A DNA stretch of 40,128 bases, taken from Cryomorphaceae bacterium. GTDB lineage: Bacteria > Bacteroidota > Bacteroidia > Flavobacteriales_D > SKUL01. The notes beneath the pieces are model-generated. The model did not search any database, was not told where the DNA came from, and saw only the letters and a list, made by a program, of their open reading frames with translations. Both the position numbers and the translations under genes were made by a program. Every line of letters begins with the position of its first letter. Position 1 is the stretch's first letter. Shown here piece by piece: positions 16,228 through 23,267 of this stretch. The stretch covers positions 1 to 40,128 of the forward strand of contig REDV01000043.1 of NCBI GenBank assembly GCA_007695365.1, written 5' to 3'.

Positions 16228-17355
16228 CTATTCAATTTTATTGCCCTTCACAAAGTCCCTGAAATTTTTTCGGTTAATGACTGCTGTCTTTGCATTATAA
16301 GTGAGGACAAAACGACGAGGAATTTTTGCTTTGTTCTTTTCCCATTTAAATTCAAAACCAAATATTTGGCCGTCTTTGTCTTCTATCAAATCAATTTCTT
16401 GGTGATCCCGTGTTCTCCAAAAGTACATTTTAGCGAATGTTTCCTTGTAGGCGTGTTGCTTGAGCCGTTCCGCGACAAGGAAATTTTCCCATAAAGCTCC
16501 TTTATCGACCCTAAGGTTAAGCGGACTGAAGTTTCCGATTATCATATTTCGGATGCCGTTGTCATAGAAGTAGATTTTTCGGTTTTGTTTGATTTCGTTG
16601 CGCAAATTTCTGCTGAAACTGTTCAACCTGAAAACGATATATCCCTTTTCGAGGATGCTGATGTAGTTCTGTACGGTAACTTTGTTGATTCCAACTATTT
16701 GTGCAAGTTCATTGTAGTTCACCTCACTTCCTAATTGCAATGCCAGGGCTTGTATGAGTTTTTCTAACACTTCTGGTTTCCTGATTTCTGCAAACGCCAA
16801 TAAGTCCCTGTAGAGATAGCTGTTTACAAGATTTTTAAGGATGTTTTTCTCTTGTCCGGGGTTGTTGATTACATCCGGGTAGAAGCCATATAATAACCTG
16901 TTGTCCAGTTGTTGTTCCGACTTTAAAAATCCTATACTTTGTTCGTACTCTTCCCAACTAATTGGAAACATCTCAAACTCCCACTTTCTGCCTGTAAGGG
17001 GTTCATTGATTTGATTTCCCAAATCAAATGATGATGAGCCGCTTACCAGGAGTTGAACGTGTTTAAACTGGTCTGTAATGATTTTAAGAGTGAGCCCAAT
17101 ATTGGGAATTCGCTGTGCTTCGTCCAGAAAGACCAGATCATGTTCGGCTATGATGGTTTTGATTTCTTCCGTGTTGGGATTTGTCAGCAATGTACGGATG
17201 GTCGGATCATCGGCATCTAGAAACAAGTACTCCGTTTGTTCAAGGATTTTTTTAAGTAAGGTGGTTTTACCTACTTGCCGTGCCCCGAACAGTAAGATCG
17301 CCTTACCACTTTTTAGTTTTCTCTTAATGGCCGTTTCGAGGGTACGCTGGATCAT
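16228..17355 (-). CDS. AAA+ ATPase with DUF4143 C-terminal domain (ATPase 2)
   Basis: The 375-residue protein (379 if the ATG at 17367 is used) has Walker A in 'FGARQVGKTTL' near residue 25 and Walker B in 'LVFLDEAQRIPN', typical of AAA_14. A winged-helix-like linker is seen in 'YNELAQIVGINKVTVQNYI'. The DUF4143 domain ends with a clear PD-(D/E)xK pattern: 'HQEIDLIEDKDGQIFGFEFKW' gives D...E-x-K, and 'ENFLVAERLKQ' supplies an upstream Glu. Codon use is visibly more AT-rich than in neighbouring genes, which suggests recent acquisition. The gene lies between two copies of fragment T, and a perfect 17-bp palindrome sits about 30 bases upstream of its start. Confidence 0.93.
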   Translation of the reverse strand: MIQRTLETAIKRKLKSGKAILLFGARQVGKTTLLKKILEQTEYLFLDADDPTIRTLLTNPNTEEIKTIIAEHDLVFLDEAQRIPNIGLTLKIITDQFKHVQLLVSGSSSFDLGNQINEPLTGRKWEFEMFPISWEEYEQSIGFLKSEQQLDNRLLYGFYPDVINNPGQEKNILKNLVNSYLYRDLLAFAEIRKPEVLEKLIQALALQLGSEVNYNELAQIVGINKVTVQNYISILEKGYIVFRLNSFSRNLRNEIKQNRKIYFYDNGIRNMIIGNFSPLNLRVDKGALWENFLVAERLKQHAYKETFAKMYFWRTRDHQEIDLIEDKDGQIFGFEFKWEKNKAKIPRRFVLTYNAKTAVINRKNFRDFVKGNKIE

Positions 17356-17383
17356 TTTTTCTTTCAAATATACGGCAATTGGC

Positions 17384-17425
17384 TATCGTAATGACTAATT
17401 GTTGCTATAATTAGTCATTACGATA
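17384..17425. repeat. Perfect 17-bp inverted repeat with 8-base loop
   Basis: TATCGTAATGACTAATT (17384-17400) is followed by gttgctat and then by its exact reverse complement (17409-17425). It lies 28 bases upstream of the first, and 17 bases upstream of the alternative, ATPase 2 start codon, and the stop codon of the chimeric DUF1304 frame falls inside it. No T-run follows, so it is not a normal terminator. It could be an operator, an element end, or a strand-transfer site. Confidence 0.9.
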
Positions 17426-17907
17426 TCGTGCTGTCGAAAAAAATGGTTTTGTTTTCGTTGTGCTTCGTGGGTGTAAAATACAGAAAAACAATCTTGTGGT
17501 GGGGTTGTTTTTCCAACGCCTCCCATCACCACCTCCTTCTTCTTTTCCTCGCTCCGTTTCGATACACCTTCCTCAACACTTTTCAACGAACGGAATTTAC
17601 TGGTGGTCCGCAAATCACTGAAGCGCGTGTCGGGGATAATGGCGGCCTTTTGCATACTGGTGACTTCGATGCTGTAGTAGCCGAATTCCTCGCTCACTTT
17701 TCCGGTGACGATTTGCACTTCGAATGCATGTGAGCCGTTGTAAAGACCCTGATTGGCCGCCAGCACTTTCGTGGGTTGAAACAAATGAGCAGGAAGCAAT
17801 CTGAAGGTGCGTTTGCCAATGGTTTCCCAGGCAAACATTTCGAAATACATGAAGTACAGGTGCTCTATCGCTACTATGGTGGTTAAAATTTTGGCGGCAG
17901 TTTCCAT
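17395..17907 (-). pseudogene. Truncated DUF1304 copy fused to fragment T (copy B)
   Basis: Residues 1-57 match the intact DUF1304 protein closely (same 'VAIEHLYFMYFEMFAWETIGK' and 'VLAANQGLYNG' blocks) and then stop abruptly. The frame continues into unrelated, charged sequence: 'FEVQIVTGKVSEEFGYYSIE', the fragment T core 'SDLRTTSKFRSLKS', a Lys/Glu-rich stretch, and a tail ending inside the palindrome. Three of the four DUF1304 helices are missing, so the fusion is unlikely to work as a DUF1304 protein. I call it a chimeric pseudogene, although the open frame of 170 codons means expression is possible. Confidence 0.75.
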
Positions 17908-17928
17908 GGGCTTGGTTGTTGCAATCAA

Positions 17929-18119
17929 TGATTTTAATTTCTCGTAAATATGGGGTATTTATCATAGAGCAGCCTCATAGAGTAGATTCGACCGCCCTTT
18001 ACAAACTTTTTGGGCACCGATGTTTACCTTCTTGAATTTCTGCCCCGAATAGTCGATTTCTCATTTTCGCACCAAAACTTCGCCAAATACTTACTTCGTC
18101 CTCCACACCGAAATTCCCT
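17929..18119. other. Intergenic tail of the duplicated region
   Basis: From 17929 to about 18010 the sequence resembles the DNA upstream of the intact DUF1304 gene (16000-16075). Beyond that, up to the pyrR promoter box at 18120, I see no frame, repeat or hairpin of note. No obvious pyrimidine attenuator precedes pyrR. Confidence 0.6.
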
Positions 18120-18127
18120 TATATTTG
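18120..18127 (+). promoter_or_regulatory. TAnnTTTG promoter box for pyrRB
   Basis: TATATTTG is an exact match and ends 15 bases before the pyrR ATG. The short leader leaves no room for a long attenuator between promoter and pyrR. Confidence 0.65.
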
Positions 18128-18142
18128 CCCAACCCTAGTTGA

Positions 18143-18691
18143 ATGAAGCCCATCACCATCCTAAACAGCGAGCAGTTTGCGCTAACCATCAAGAGGCTTT
18201 GCTTTCAACTTATTGAAAATCACGAAAATTTTGAAGAGTCTGTTATCGTAGGTTTGCAGCCTCGCGGGGTTTTGCTTGCCGACAGACTGGCGCAATCACT
18301 GCGGGAAATTCTGCAAACACCGCAAATTTCCTGTGGTCATCTCGACATAACTTTTTACCGTGACGACTTTCGCCGAAAGGAAAAGCCGCTCGCCGCAAGT
18401 CCAACCACCATGGATTTTACGGTGGAAGACAAACGAGTAATCCTTGTTGATGACGTGCTTTTTACAGGGCGCACCATTCGCTCCGGTCTGGAAGCACTTG
18501 TGGATTACGGAAGACCGCGCTCCGTGGAACTGCTCGTGCTGATTGACCGGCGATTTAAAAGGCAAATTCCCGTTCAGGCCGATTACGTAGGGCGCTGGGT
18601 AGATAGCATTGCCGCGCAGAGAGTGGGCGTAGAGTGGGCCGAAAGCGAAGGCAAAGACAGGGTAATCATGCATACAACAGATGAACAATGA
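18143..18691 (+). CDS. pyrR: PyrR: pyrimidine operon regulator / uracil phosphoribosyltransferase
   Basis: The protein has 182 residues, the normal PyrR length. The PRPP-binding loop 'VILVDDVLFTGRT' lies near residue 100, with 'VGLQPRGVLLADRL' (about 37-50) and the PyrR-type 'DITFYRDDFRRKE' in between; 'VDYGRPRSVELLVLIDR' follows the PRPP loop. PyrR proteins make UMP from uracil and PRPP and, in many bacteria, bind pyr mRNA to control attenuation. Here the leader before pyrR is too short for a classical attenuator, so a regulatory role is unproven. The stop overlaps the pyrB start in an ATGA. Confidence 0.95.
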   Translation: MKPITILNSEQFALTIKRLCFQLIENHENFEESVIVGLQPRGVLLADRLAQSLREILQTPQISCGHLDITFYRDDFRRKEKPLAASPTTMDFTVEDKRVILVDDVLFTGRTIRSGLEALVDYGRPRSVELLVLIDRRFKRQIPVQADYVGRWVDSIAAQRVGVEWAESEGKDRVIMHTTDEQ

Positions 18692-19626
18692 AAACGTTGC
18701 GTGTAAATCACCTGCTCGGAATCAAAGATCTTCAGCCGGAGGAAATTCAACTTATTTTCGAAACCGCCGACCATTTTAAGGAGGTCATCAACCGTCCCAT
18801 TAAAAAGGTTCCTTCGCTGCGCGATATCACCATTGCCAACCTGTTTTTTGAAAACTCCACGCGAACCAAGCTCAGTTTTGAGCTGGCAGAAAAGCGCTTG
18901 TCGGCGGATGTGGTGAATTTCTCCTCGTCCAGTTCCTCTGTGAACAAAGGCGAAACACTGATTGATACCGTGAATAACATCCTCGCCATGAAAATTGACA
19001 TGGTGGTGATGCGGCATCCCAATCCCGGTGCGGCTCATTTTCTATCTACAAGGGTAAACTCGCGCATTGTAAACGCAGGCGACGGCACGCACGAACACCC
19101 CACACAGGCCCTGTTGGATGCTTTTAGTATCCGTGAAAAAACCGGAGATGTGGCGGGTAAGAAGGTGTTGATTGTGGGCGACATCCTGCACTCGCGTGTA
19201 GCCTTGTCTAATATCTATTGTTTACAAAAGCTGGGTGCTGAGGTAAAAGTTTGTGGTCCGTCTACGCTGATTCCTAAATACATCAAATCACTGAATGTTG
19301 ATGTAGAGCCCGATTTGGAAAAAGGATTGAACTGGTGCGATGTGGCCAATATGTTGCGCATTCAGTTAGAACGTCAGGGTGGGGGACATGCCTATTTTCC
19401 TTCGCTGCGCGAATACACCATGATGTACGGCCTGAATAAGGAGCGCCTCGACAGGCTGAACAAGGAAATCACCATCATGCACCCCGGGCCTATCAACCGC
19501 GGAGTGGAAATTACCAGTGATGTGGCAGACTCTGACCATTCCATTATCCTGAATCAGGTAGAGAACGGAGTGGCCATACGAATGGCAGTGCTTTACCTGC
19601 TGGCTTCAAAAATTGAGCGCTCGTAG
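18688..19626 (+). CDS. pyrB: Aspartate carbamoyltransferase catalytic subunit
   Basis: The 312-residue protein catalyses the first committed step of pyrimidine synthesis: carbamoyl phosphate plus aspartate to carbamoyl aspartate. The carbamoyl-phosphate loop 'FFENSTRTKLSFE' has STRT at residues 57-60. 'SSSSSVNKGETLIDT' is the mobile 80s loop with Ser and Lys. 'HPTQALLD' and 'HPGPINRGVEI' are the HPTQ and aspartate-binding motifs. No pyrI is present nearby, so the enzyme probably works as an unregulated trimer, as in Bacillus. It starts inside the stop of pyrR (ATGA overlap), meaning translation is coupled. Confidence 0.98.
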   Translation: MKTLRVNHLLGIKDLQPEEIQLIFETADHFKEVINRPIKKVPSLRDITIANLFFENSTRTKLSFELAEKRLSADVVNFSSSSSSVNKGETLIDTVNNILAMKIDMVVMRHPNPGAAHFLSTRVNSRIVNAGDGTHEHPTQALLDAFSIREKTGDVAGKKVLIVGDILHSRVALSNIYCLQKLGAEVKVCGPSTLIPKYIKSLNVDVEPDLEKGLNWCDVANMLRIQLERQGGGHAYFPSLREYTMMYGLNKERLDRLNKEITIMHPGPINRGVEITSDVADSDHSIILNQVENGVAIRMAVLYLLASKIERS

Positions 19627-19645
19627 CGCGGTGTTGAAAATTATC

Positions 19646-19653
19646 TATCTTTG
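19646..19653 (+). promoter_or_regulatory. TAnnTTTG promoter box for the STAS gene
   Basis: TATCTTTG, an exact match, lies in the 47-base gap after pyrB and ends 20 bases before the ATG at 19674. Confidence 0.55.
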
Positions 19654-19673
19654 GGGAGACTAAACCTGTTAAA

Positions 19674-20045
19674 ATGAACTTTGAGGTCAAGAATGAAGAA
19701 AAGCACGCAATGGTGCAATCTCATGTAGAGAAACTCGACTCAATGAACGCCCCCGATCTCAAGTCGGAGTTGGTGATGCTCAACAAAAACGGTGTGCGAA
19801 ACATCGTTCTCAACCTGGAAAAAACACGCTACTGCGATTCCAGTGGTTTGAGCGCCATTTTGGTGGGTAACCGCCTTTGCAAAAACGCCAACGGTACATT
19901 TGTGGTAACCGGATTACAATCAACGGTGCAAAAAATGATCACCATTTCTCAACTTGACAGTGTACTCAATATTACCCCTACCCAAAGCGAAGCCGTTGAC
20001 CTCATCATGATGGAAGAGGTGGAGCGCGAATTGGGGGATGACTAA
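19674..20045 (+). CDS. STAS-domain protein (anti-sigma factor antagonist-like)
   Basis: The 123-residue single-domain STAS protein has the central motif 'YCDSSGLSAILVGNRLC' with DSSG at residues 55-58, which includes the serine normally phosphorylated in SpoIIAA/RsbV proteins. The surrounding strands ('GVRNIVLNLEKT', 'GTFVVTGLQSTVQKMI') fit the fold. Such proteins release a sigma factor or effector from a kinase-type partner when unphosphorylated. No partner kinase or sigma factor is encoded here. RNase Z lies two genes downstream; I recall STAS and rnz being neighbours in other Bacteroidota, but cannot check that here. Confidence 0.9.
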   Translation: MNFEVKNEEKHAMVQSHVEKLDSMNAPDLKSELVMLNKNGVRNIVLNLEKTRYCDSSGLSAILVGNRLCKNANGTFVVTGLQSTVQKMITISQLDSVLNITPTQSEAVDLIMMEEVERELGDD

Positions 20046-20086
20046 TGAATTCGTTGAAACCAAATAACCTGTAATACCTGAATCAC

Positions 20087-20848
20087 ATGAAAAAAACACT
20101 ACTTTCTCTTTTGATGCTTTGCACTGCCGGCGCATTGTCGGCGCAAATTTGCGTGCCCAACCCGGCTTACGCAGATGAACCTTTCGGAATCTGGCCCGAT
20201 GTGGAAGAAGGGTTTGCCGATGGTGAAGTTGGCGTAGTTTACGGTCAAGTTATTGACTTCAAGGTGCCAAGCGATCTAAGTGATATCCCCGATAGTCCCC
20301 TTTCCGGACAAGTCGATTCGATTATTGTTGTGGGCATACAAGGTTTGCCTCCCGGATTGTCTTTTGCTTGCGAATCGCACACTCCGAGTAATTGTACCTT
20401 CCTTCCGGAAGTTCCGGGTTGTGCAGTGATTTCAGGAGTTCCTACCCAGGGAGGTGTTTATCCGTTGCAAATTCAAACGGTTATTCACCTCGTAGCATTT
20501 GGCCTGGCAACCTCCGTTCCTTTTAATTATGATGACTACACCATCGAAATTGATGGCCCCTCTTCTGTTACTGAAATGGCGGCTTACGGCTTGGCGCTCA
20601 ATCAAAACATGCCGAACCCGTTTCACGATGAAACCGTGATTGAATATTCGTTGAACCAGCCTGTAATGGTAGAGTTCAACATCTTTAATCTACTTGGAAG
20701 AAACATTCACTCTCGTCAGCTCAACGGTACCTACGGTATGAACCGCATTGAGTTGAGCGCTTCTTCGCTCAACATGACCCCCGGTATTTACCTGTACAGC
20801 CTCACCATTGGTGGCCAGTCGGTTACCCGTAAAATGGTTGTGCGATAA
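20087..20848 (+). CDS. Small T9SS-sorted secreted protein
   Basis: The 253-residue protein has a signal peptide ('LLSLLMLCTAGALSAQ', cleavage near residue 20). The middle part has several Cys ('ICVPNPAYA', 'FACESHTPSNCTFLPEVPGC') and a 'GLPPGLSF' plus 'ISGVPTQGGVYPLQI' pattern that is characteristic of putative-Ig/cadherin-like 'GLP..L....G.ISG.P...G.Y' modules. The C-terminus is a T9SS type A sorting domain ('NQNMPNPFHDETVIEYSL', 'FNIFNLLGR', 'GIYLYSLT', 'TRKMVVR'). It is probably a surface or secreted adhesin-like protein. The gap to the STAS gene is 41 bases with no clear promoter; a strong terminator follows. Confidence 0.88.
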   Translation: MKKTLLSLLMLCTAGALSAQICVPNPAYADEPFGIWPDVEEGFADGEVGVVYGQVIDFKVPSDLSDIPDSPLSGQVDSIIVVGIQGLPPGLSFACESHTPSNCTFLPEVPGCAVISGVPTQGGVYPLQIQTVIHLVAFGLATSVPFNYDDYTIEIDGPSSVTEMAAYGLALNQNMPNPFHDETVIEYSLNQPVMVEFNIFNLLGRNIHSRQLNGTYGMNRIELSASSLNMTPGIYLYSLTIGGQSVTRKMVVR

Positions 20849-20873
20849 GGAGTTGATGCCAACCAAAAACACG

Positions 20874-20907
20874 AAAAAAGCCGCTTCGGATCCCGGAGCG
20901 GCTTTTT
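20874..20907 (+). terminator. Rho-independent terminator
   Basis: The hairpin AAAAAGCCGCT ... AGCGGCTTTTT, with a CGGA/TCCCG inner part, has a T-run directly after it. It is also nearly symmetrical on the other strand. It ends 11 bases before the RNase Z start. Confidence 0.9.
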
Positions 20908-20918
20908 GCTGAAACAAA

Positions 20919-21830
20919 GTGCGATTTGAGATACATATACTCGGCTGCGGATCGGCGGTTCCCTCTCTGCAACGCAATGCAAGCGCGCAGTACCTCAACG
21001 TGCACGAGCGGCATTTGCTGATAGATTGCGCCGAAGGAACGCAACTGGCACTTCGAAAAGCCCACGCTCCGCTGCAACGCCTCAATGCAGTATTTATCAG
21101 CCACCTTCACGGAGATCACTACCTGGGCCTGATGGGTTTGCTCTCTACCATGCACCTACTGGGAAGGCAGAAACCTTTGCTGCTTTATGGTCCTCCGGAG
21201 TTGATAGACGTGCTCAAACTACAATGGCACGTGGGCCGCACCACACTGCGTTTCGACTTGCAGTTCACGCCGCTCAAGGAAGGCGAGGTGCAAGAACTGT
21301 ACGAAGACGAACAGATTCGCGTAAAGTCCTTTCCGTTGCGGCATCGCATTCCGTGCTGGGGATTCAGGGTGGATGAGAAACCCCGAAGACGCAAAATCAG
21401 AAAAGAAGAATTGGCCCGGTACCGCATTCCGCTGGCGTGGATCAAGCGTATTATTGACGGCGAAGATTACCCAAGCCCCGACGGACGGATTATCCCCAAC
21501 GAGGTAATTACCCAACCACCACTTCCTCCGCGCTCCTACGCATATTGTTCAGATACGGCCTACGATGAGCGAATTGTACCGAACATTTCAGGAGTGCATG
21601 CGTTGTACCACGAGGCTACGTTTACCGAAGCACACCGAGCCAGAGCCAAAGAAACCTATCACTCAACATCCGCACAAGCCGCCATGATAGCCAAATTAGC
21701 CAGCGTAAAGCATCTCTATATCGGCCATTACTCTGCGAGGTACCGCGATACAGAACCCCTGGTGACCGAGGCGCGCGATGTTTTTGAGGCCACCACAGCG
21801 GCTGAAGATGGGGATGTCATCCGTTTGTAA
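20919..21830 (+). CDS. rnz: Ribonuclease Z
   Basis: The 303-residue tRNA 3'-processing endonuclease belongs to the metallo-beta-lactamase fold. The N-terminus 'FEIHILGCGSAVPS' and the zinc motif HLHGDH at residues 62-67 are diagnostic, with 'FPLRHRIPCWGFRV' (His ligand and exosite region), 'YCSDTAY' and a C-terminal 'LYIGHYSARY' histidine. The start is GTG at 20919; no ATG lies in frame before the conserved N-terminus. The start codon is only 11 bases after a terminator hairpin, so either its promoter overlaps the terminator or transcription reads through. Confidence 0.96.
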   Translation: MRFEIHILGCGSAVPSLQRNASAQYLNVHERHLLIDCAEGTQLALRKAHAPLQRLNAVFISHLHGDHYLGLMGLLSTMHLLGRQKPLLLYGPPELIDVLKLQWHVGRTTLRFDLQFTPLKEGEVQELYEDEQIRVKSFPLRHRIPCWGFRVDEKPRRRKIRKEELARYRIPLAWIKRIIDGEDYPSPDGRIIPNEVITQPPLPPRSYAYCSDTAYDERIVPNISGVHALYHEATFTEAHRARAKETYHSTSAQAAMIAKLASVKHLYIGHYSARYRDTEPLVTEARDVFEATTAAEDGDVIRL

Positions 21831-21846
21831 AAACAATAAAGTTGGC

Positions 21847-21877
21847 TTGGTGCTTTCGGGTGCATGGCCTACATTTG
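21847..21877 (+). promoter_or_regulatory. Promoter for the response regulator gene (TTG-N20-TAnnTTTG)
   Basis: TTG at 21847-21849 is followed after 20 bases by TACATTTG at 21870-21877. This matches the Bacteroidota -33/-7 pattern well. The gene start (TTG, 21909) lies 31 bases downstream of the box. Confidence 0.65.
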
Positions 21878-21908
21878 CTATTTGGAATGAGTCTAAATAA
21901 ATACAAGA

Positions 21909-22595
21909 TTGAGCAAGCGAATCCGGTTGGTAGTTGCTGATAGCAATGAGTTGATAAAGATAGGGTTGAGGACCATCTTTCAGGAGCATACCGACATTCA
22001 CCTGGTTGAAAGTGCTGGTTGCACCACCGATTTGATGCGCAAAATAGCAAAGGAACCTGCAGATGTTGTTCTGATGGACTTTACTTCTCCGGGCTTCGAT
22101 ATCAACACCATTCCTGAGTTGCTTTTTCGTTACAAAAACCTGCGCGTAGTGGCAATCACCCCGAGTCAAAACGGGCATACCATTGCTGCGGCTTTGAGGG
22201 CGGGCGTTTCGGGCTACGTGAAGAAAGACTGCAGTGTGGCAGAGATTCTGGATGCAGTTCGGACAACGGCTTCAGGCAGCAGGTTTTTTTGCGGGCAAGT
22301 GCTGGATGCCGTTCGGCATGAATCTATTGACCCCGAGTCGATCACAGCCGATAGTATTAGTTGTGAGCCGATTTTACTTTCGGATCGCGAGCAGGAAATC
22401 ATCACCCTGATTGCCGAGGGCTACACCAACACCAAGATTGCCGAAAAACTCTTTCTCAGCCCGCACACGGTCAACACCCATCGCAAGAACATCATGCAAA
22501 AACTGGGTGTGAACAACACCGCCGCCATTGTGATGTTTGCCGTGAAAAATGAGTTGGTGAGTACCAATAAGTTTTTGTTTTCATCACAGGCCTAA
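21909..22595 (+). CDS. NarL/FixJ-type response regulator (REC + LuxR HTH)
   Basis: The protein has 228 residues. The receiver domain (about 4-120) carries the phospho-acceptor Asp57 in 'VVLMDFTSPG', Thr84 in 'VVAITPSQ' and Lys106 in 'GYVKKD'. The LuxR-type HTH occupies about 160-220 ('LSDREQEIITLIAEGYTNTK', then 'LFLSPHTVNTHRKNIMQKLG'). The usual acidic pair after strand 1 (A-D-D-H) reads A-D-S-N, so one Mg-binding acid is missing; phosphorylation may be weak or altered. The start must be TTG at 21909, because an in-frame stop lies 15 bases upstream and no ATG precedes the receiver core. No sensor kinase is adjacent. Confidence 0.93.
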   Translation: MSKRIRLVVADSNELIKIGLRTIFQEHTDIHLVESAGCTTDLMRKIAKEPADVVLMDFTSPGFDINTIPELLFRYKNLRVVAITPSQNGHTIAAALRAGVSGYVKKDCSVAEILDAVRTTASGSRFFCGQVLDAVRHESIDPESITADSISCEPILLSDREQEIITLIAEGYTNTKIAEKLFLSPHTVNTHRKNIMQKLGVNNTAAIVMFAVKNELVSTNKFLFSSQA

Positions 22596-22604
22596 ATGCC
22601 ATAT

Positions 22605-23267
22605 TCAACGTAGTAAAGAGTAGATGTTCTCGGCTTTCAGCTCTGTAAGTGATGTAAGTACACAGTCGGCTGCCTGAAAACGCGGTTGGTTGACTTCCTC
22701 CGCATCCGGAACAGCAATTACTTTCATTTTGGCGGCCTTGCCTGCAATTACTCCGTGAAAAGCATCCTCCAGCACTATACATTGGTCAGGACGAACCTGT
22801 AATGCAGTTGCAGCGCTGAGATAGACCTGCGGGTGGGGCTTTCCGTAGGCTTCATACTCGGCCGAGAAAACACCGTGAAATGAGCTTTGCAAATCGAGGG
22901 TTTCCAACACGGCCTGAATCAGCCGCTGGGGAGATGAGGAAACCACCGCCAGTTTAAACCCCATTTCGCCAAAAAGCTGAACGGCTTGAGCAACACCCGG
23001 CAACATTCTTCCCTGCAACCGCACTTCCTGCACCATGCGGTCAATAATCAATTCGTTGAGGGCCCCTTTCGACATGGACTCCCAGGGGTGCCGGTTGTAC
23101 CAGTAATCAATCACCTCGTCGAGCCGAAAGCCCATGGTTTGCCGGCAGTCGTCTTCGGCCAATTCTAAACCAACTTGTGCGAAACAAGCTATTTCAGCGG
23201 CTCGCCAAAGAGGCTCCGAGTCTATAATGAGCCCGTCCATGTCAAAAAGTGCGGCGCGTGCTGTCAT
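22605..23267 (-). CDS. hxpB: HAD-family sugar phosphatase (HxpB/YniC-like)
   Basis: The 220-residue HAD subfamily IA phosphatase has motif I 'FDMDGLIIDSEPLW' (nucleophile DxD near residues 8-10), a cap domain ('EVIDYWYNRHPW', which closely resembles E. coli HxpB 'VVDLWYARQPW' as I recall it), motif II 'VVSSSP', the Lys of motif III in 'YGKPHPQVYL', and motif IV 'LEDAFHGVIAGKAA'. HxpB-type enzymes remove phosphate from hexitol and 2-deoxyglucose phosphates. The frame is open 29 codons further, but the ATG at 23267 fits the family and overlaps the trkH stop as ATGA. It is therefore translated with the K+ uptake genes, an unexpected partnership. Confidence 0.9.
   Translation of the reverse strand: MTARAALFDMDGLIIDSEPLWRAAEIACFAQVGLELAEDDCRQTMGFRLDEVIDYWYNRHPWESMSKGALNELIIDRMVQEVRLQGRMLPGVAQAVQLFGEMGFKLAVVSSSPQRLIQAVLETLDLQSSFHGVFSAEYEAYGKPHPQVYLSAATALQVRPDQCIVLEDAFHGVIAGKAAKMKVIAVPDAEEVNQPRFQAADCVLTSLTELKAENIYSLLR

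Noticed and set aside
17384-17425. Reading the palindrome as a Rho-independent terminator
   Set aside because: The stem is AT-rich and neither side has a T-run after the stem; its position before the ATPase start fits a control or recombination site better.
18011-18142. Pyrimidine attenuator upstream of pyrR
   Set aside because: The promoter box lies 15 bases before the start codon and no hairpin pair with a T-run is visible in the leader or the gap.
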